Below, piece after piece: positions 61,258 to 64,000 of a DNA stretch of 64,000 bases. The translations under genes were made by a program, and so were the position numbers. The notes beneath the pieces were generated by a model. It worked only from the letters and a program-made list of their open reading frames with translations. It had not been told where the DNA came from and searched no databases. Position 1 is the stretch's first letter. Each line of letters starts with the position of its first letter. Origin of the DNA: Hydrogenophaga palleronii NBRC 102513 (GTDB taxonomy: Bacteria; Pseudomonadota; Gammaproteobacteria; Burkholderiales; Burkholderiaceae_C); NCBI RefSeq assembly GCF_001571225.1, contig NZ_BCTJ01000002.1:62001-126000 (forward strand), given 5' to 3'.

Positions 61258-62930
61258 TGGATGCAGGGCTGACGCAGCAGGTAGACCACGCACGGGTGCT
61301 GCTGGCGCGGCTGCGCCCGCTGTTTGAAGGCAGCGTCGCGGCGCTGGCGCAGGCATGCGCCCCCAATGAAAAGCTGGACGGTGCGCTTCTCGATGAGCAA
61401 CAGGTGGCAACCTTCGAGATCGCCTGGGCCAGCGCCGACCTGCTTGCCGCTGAGACCGCGCTTGCGCGGCTCGGTGCCGCCAGCGATGCGCTGCAGTCGC
61501 GGCTGGCGCTGATCTTCGCGGTAGATGCCATCACCGCGTTGTTGCCGCGCCTGGAGGCGCTGTACATTGAACTCGGACTGCCGTTGTGGCCCCTGCAGAA
61601 CCTGGGTGCCGATGCCGCCTGGGCGACGCTGCGCAGCGCTGCCTGCGGAGCGCAGGCGCTCACCGCGGCCGGCCGTGCGCTGGTGGCGGCCGGTGACGGG
61701 GTGGAACTGGGCAGCGTGGTGCTCGACGATTCGGTGGCGATGGCGCAGGACGCGTTCCGCCGCTTTGCCGCCGACGTGGTGGCGCCGCAGGCCGAGGCGA
61801 TTCACCGGCACGACGAAACCGTGCCCGAATCGCTGCTGCAGCCGATGCGGGAGATGGGCGTGTTCGGCCTCTCGATTCCGGAAGCGCACGGCGGCACCGG
61901 TCCCAACGAAGGTGAAGACGCGACCATGATGGTGGTCGTGACCGAAGCGCTGTCCGAGGCCTCGCTGGCCGCAGCCGGCAGCCTGATCACCCGCCCCGAA
62001 ATTCTGAGCCGCGCACTCATCAGCGGTGGCACGGACGAACAGAAAGCCACCTGGCTGCCGCGCATCGCGGCGGGCGACCCCTTGTGTGCCATCGCCATCA
62101 CCGAACCCGACTACGGCTCGGATGTGGCCAGCCTGGCGCTCAAAGGCACGCGCACCGAAGGCGGCTGGCTGCTCAACGGCGCCAAGACCTGGTGCACCTT
62201 CGCCGGCAAGGCCGGGCTTTTGATGGTGGTCACTCGCACCGACCCTGACCGCTCCACCGGGTACCGGGGGCTGAGCGTGCTGCTGGTTGAGAAGCCTTCG
62301 TACGATGGCCACGCCTTCGACTTCCAGCAAGCACAAGGCGGCCGCTTGAGTGGCAAGGCGATTCCCACCATCGGGTATCGCGGCATGCACTCGTTCGATC
62401 TGGCCTTCGACAACTTCTTCGTGCCCGACGCCAACGTGATCGGTGGCGCCGAGGGGCTCGGCAAGGGCTTCTACTTCACCATGGCCGGCATGGTGGGCGG
62501 ACGCATGCAGACCTCGGCCCGCGCCTGCGGTGTGATGCGTGCAGCGCTGCGCGCCTCGATGCGCTACACCGCCGACCGCAAGGTGTTCGGTGCGCCGCTG
62601 CAGGATTACGCGCTCACGCTCGCCAGGCTCTCGCGCATGGCCGCACGCCTGGCGGCCTGCCGCACGCTGGCTTATGCGATCGCCGAACAACTCAACGCCG
62701 GTGGCGGACGCATGGAGGCCAGTCTGGTCAAGCTGCTGGCTTGCCGCTCCGCCGAGATGGTGACCCGCGACGCCCTGCAGTTGCACGGCGGCATGGGCTA
62801 TGCCGAAGAGAGCGCGGTGAGCCGATACTTCGTCGACGCGCGCGTGCTCTCGATCTTCGAGGGCGCGGAAGAAACCCTGGCCCTCAAGGTCATCGGTCGC
62901 AGCCTGCTGGAAGACGCACTCTCACCATGA
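61257..62930 (+). CDS. Acyl-CoA dehydrogenase with N-terminal extension, methylsuccinyl-CoA dehydrogenase-like
   Basis: This 557-residue flavoprotein has a 150-residue helical N-terminal extension before the standard acyl-CoA dehydrogenase core (about 155-550). The core includes AIAITEPDYGSDVASL, WLLNGAKTWCTFAGKAG and RKVFGAPLQDYALT. LHGGMGYAEESAVSRYF and a likely catalytic Glu in IFEGAEE follow. This length and extension match (2S)-methylsuccinyl-CoA dehydrogenase of the ethylmalonyl-CoA pathway, which gives mesaconyl-C1-CoA. The downstream CoA transferase and the hydratase/lyase pair would use that product. TAATG overlap with the previous gene. Confidence 0.82.
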   Translation: MDAGLTQQVDHARVLLARLRPLFEGSVAALAQACAPNEKLDGALLDEQQVATFEIAWASADLLAAETALARLGAASDALQSRLALIFAVDAITALLPRLEALYIELGLPLWPLQNLGADAAWATLRSAACGAQALTAAGRALVAAGDGVELGSVVLDDSVAMAQDAFRRFAADVVAPQAEAIHRHDETVPESLLQPMREMGVFGLSIPEAHGGTGPNEGEDATMMVVVTEALSEASLAAAGSLITRPEILSRALISGGTDEQKATWLPRIAAGDPLCAIAITEPDYGSDVASLALKGTRTEGGWLLNGAKTWCTFAGKAGLLMVVTRTDPDRSTGYRGLSVLLVEKPSYDGHAFDFQQAQGGRLSGKAIPTIGYRGMHSFDLAFDNFFVPDANVIGGAEGLGKGFYFTMAGMVGGRMQTSARACGVMRAALRASMRYTADRKVFGAPLQDYALTLARLSRMAARLAACRTLAYAIAEQLNAGGGRMEASLVKLLACRSAEMVTRDALQLHGGMGYAEESAVSRYFVDARVLSIFEGAEETLALKVIGRSLLEDALSP

Positions 62931-64000
62931 AATCCATTCTCTCCGGCATGCGGGTCATCGAAGCAGCCGCTTTCGTGGCCGCGCCCCTGGGCGGCATGAC
63001 GCTGGCACAGATGGGCGCCGACGTGATCCGCATCGACGCGCTCGGCGGCGGCCTGGACCACAAACGCTGGCCGGTGACCAAGGACGATGTCAGCCTGTTC
63101 TGGTGCGGCCTCAACAAGTCCAAGCGCTCGGTGGCGCTGGACCTGAGCCAACCCGAAGCGCGCGAGATCGCCATGGCGCTCATCACCGCACCAGGGGAAG
63201 ACGCGGGCATGCTGCTGACGAACTTCCCCGCGCGTGGCTGGCTCGACCACGACAAGCTCAAGGCGCGGCGCAACGATTTGATCCAGCTCACCGTGCAGGG
63301 CGACCGGCACGGTGGCTCGGCGGTGGACTACACCATCAACTCGCGTGTCGGCATTCCGTACATCACGGGCGATGAACGGGGTGCAGCCACCCACGAAGCG
63401 GTGAACCATGTGTTGCCGGCATGGGACCTCGTCACCGGCCAGATGGCGGCCGTCGGCCTGCTGGCCGCAGAACGCCATCGCTTGAAAACGGGGCAGGGCC
63501 AGCACGTGAAGCTGCCGCTCGAAGACGTGGCCCTGGCCACGGTCAGTCACCTGGGGTTGATCGCCGAGGCCCAATTGGGGCAGCAGCGCGAGCGCCATGG
63601 CAACGAACTCTTCGGTGCTTTCGGCCGCGACTTCACGACATCCGACGGTGAGCGCCTGATCGTCGTGGGCCTGACGCTCAAGCAATGGCAGTCGATCTGC
63701 GAGGCGATGGACTTGACGGACGCGGTGCAGGCGCTGGGCGAGCGGCTGGGATTGAACCTCGATCTGGAGGGCCATCGTTTCCAGGCGCGCAAGGAACTCG
63801 GCGCCTTGGTGAGGGCATGGATGGACCGGCACACGTTTGAGCAAGCGGCCGCGGCGCTGACGAAGCAGGGCGCCTGCTGGGGGCGCTATCAGACGCTCAC
63901 GCAACTGGTGACGCAGGACGAGGCCTGCTCCACCGCCAACCCGATGTTCCGCACCATCGACCAGCCGGGCGTCGGCCCGTACCTGGCCGCGGCGCTGCCG
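62927..64000 (+). CDS. mct: CaiB/BaiF CoA transferase, probable mesaconyl-CoA C1-C4 transferase, partial
   Basis: The first 358 codons are present; the end lies beyond the window. It starts MKSILSGMRVIEAAAFVAAP, and has GMTLAQMGADVIRIDALGGG, DHKRWPVTKDD, GLNKSKRSVALDLS, VNHVLPAWDLVTGQM and CSTANPMFRTIDQPGVG. The catalytic Asp is probably in LPLEDVALA. This pattern fits 2-methylfumaryl-CoA isomerase (Mct) of the 3-hydroxypropionate bicycle, which moves CoA within mesaconyl-CoA; known members are about 409 residues. ATGA overlap with the dehydrogenase gene supports a joint pathway. Confidence 0.85.
   Translation, partial: MKSILSGMRVIEAAAFVAAPLGGMTLAQMGADVIRIDALGGGLDHKRWPVTKDDVSLFWCGLNKSKRSVALDLSQPEAREIAMALITAPGEDAGMLLTNFPARGWLDHDKLKARRNDLIQLTVQGDRHGGSAVDYTINSRVGIPYITGDERGAATHEAVNHVLPAWDLVTGQMAAVGLLAAERHRLKTGQGQHVKLPLEDVALATVSHLGLIAEAQLGQQRERHGNELFGAFGRDFTTSDGERLIVVGLTLKQWQSICEAMDLTDAVQALGERLGLNLDLEGHRFQARKELGALVRAWMDRHTFEQAAAALTKQGACWGRYQTLTQLVTQDEACSTANPMFRTIDQPGVGPYLAAALP

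Overview
The window looks like a chromosomal stretch of a high-GC betaproteobacterium of the order Burkholderiales, probably Comamonadaceae. This is inferred from base composition, ATGA-coupled operons, a complete Liv-type aromatic-acid uptake locus, a 3-hydroxybenzoate 4-monooxygenase resembling the Comamonas enzyme, and the dense CoA-ester catabolic genes. No rRNA, tRNA, CRISPR array or intact insertion sequence was seen. Family calls come from reading the translations; no database search was run.

Layout. (1) 1-8.3 kb: a drug-efflux locus (RND adaptor, RND pump, NodT-type outer-membrane lipoprotein, and an MFS exporter cut by the window edge), divergent from a BaeSR-like two-component system. 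(2) 8.4-10.0 kb: a small unknown gene and a LysE exporter / Lrp regulator divergent pair. (3) 10.0-23.7 kb: an AT-rich leader with a perfect FNR-type box, then a three-gene surface locus: a 2803-residue DUF11/SdrD-B repeat protein, an outer-membrane barrel protein split by a one-base frameshift, and an OmpA-type lipoprotein. (4) 23.7-24.9 kb: gene debris (IS21 istA and MarR fragments). (5) 24.9-34.1 kb: a MarR-controlled operon with a full branched-chain-type ABC transporter, a two-component Rieske O-demethylase and a flavin 3-hydroxybenzoate 4-monooxygenase, which fits uptake and conversion of a methoxybenzoate to protocatechuate. (6) 34.2-39.6 kb: GntP permease, AraC regulator, SDR, an unknown gene and an N-terminally truncated fumarylacetoacetase. 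(7) 39.7-45.7 kb: a compact cbb3-type oxidase operon (CcoS-CcoN fusion, CcoO, single-haem cytochrome c, SCO protein, membrane protein), divergent from a MocR regulator.

(8) 45.9-64.0 kb is the most interesting part: a quinone reductase and TesB thioesterase, then a divergent ferredoxin and a tightly coupled operon of at least 15 genes that runs off the right edge. The operon starts with a ring-hydroxylating dioxygenase (alpha, beta). It continues with crotonases, SDR, esterase, an HMG-CoA-synthase-like/DUF35 fusion beside an SCPx-type thiolase, and a 3-hydroxyacyl-CoA dehydrogenase. It ends with a set that matches the route methylsuccinyl-CoA to mesaconyl-C1-CoA to mesaconyl-C4-CoA to citramalyl-CoA to acetyl-CoA plus pyruvate. 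The quinone reductase promoter and the dioxygenase promoter share a 22-bp palindromic operator, so the two transcription units are probably one regulon. I infer a catabolic pathway that starts with ring dioxygenation, continues through CoA thioesters and drains through a mesaconate branch known mainly from carbon-assimilation cycles. The starting substrate cannot be read from the sequence.
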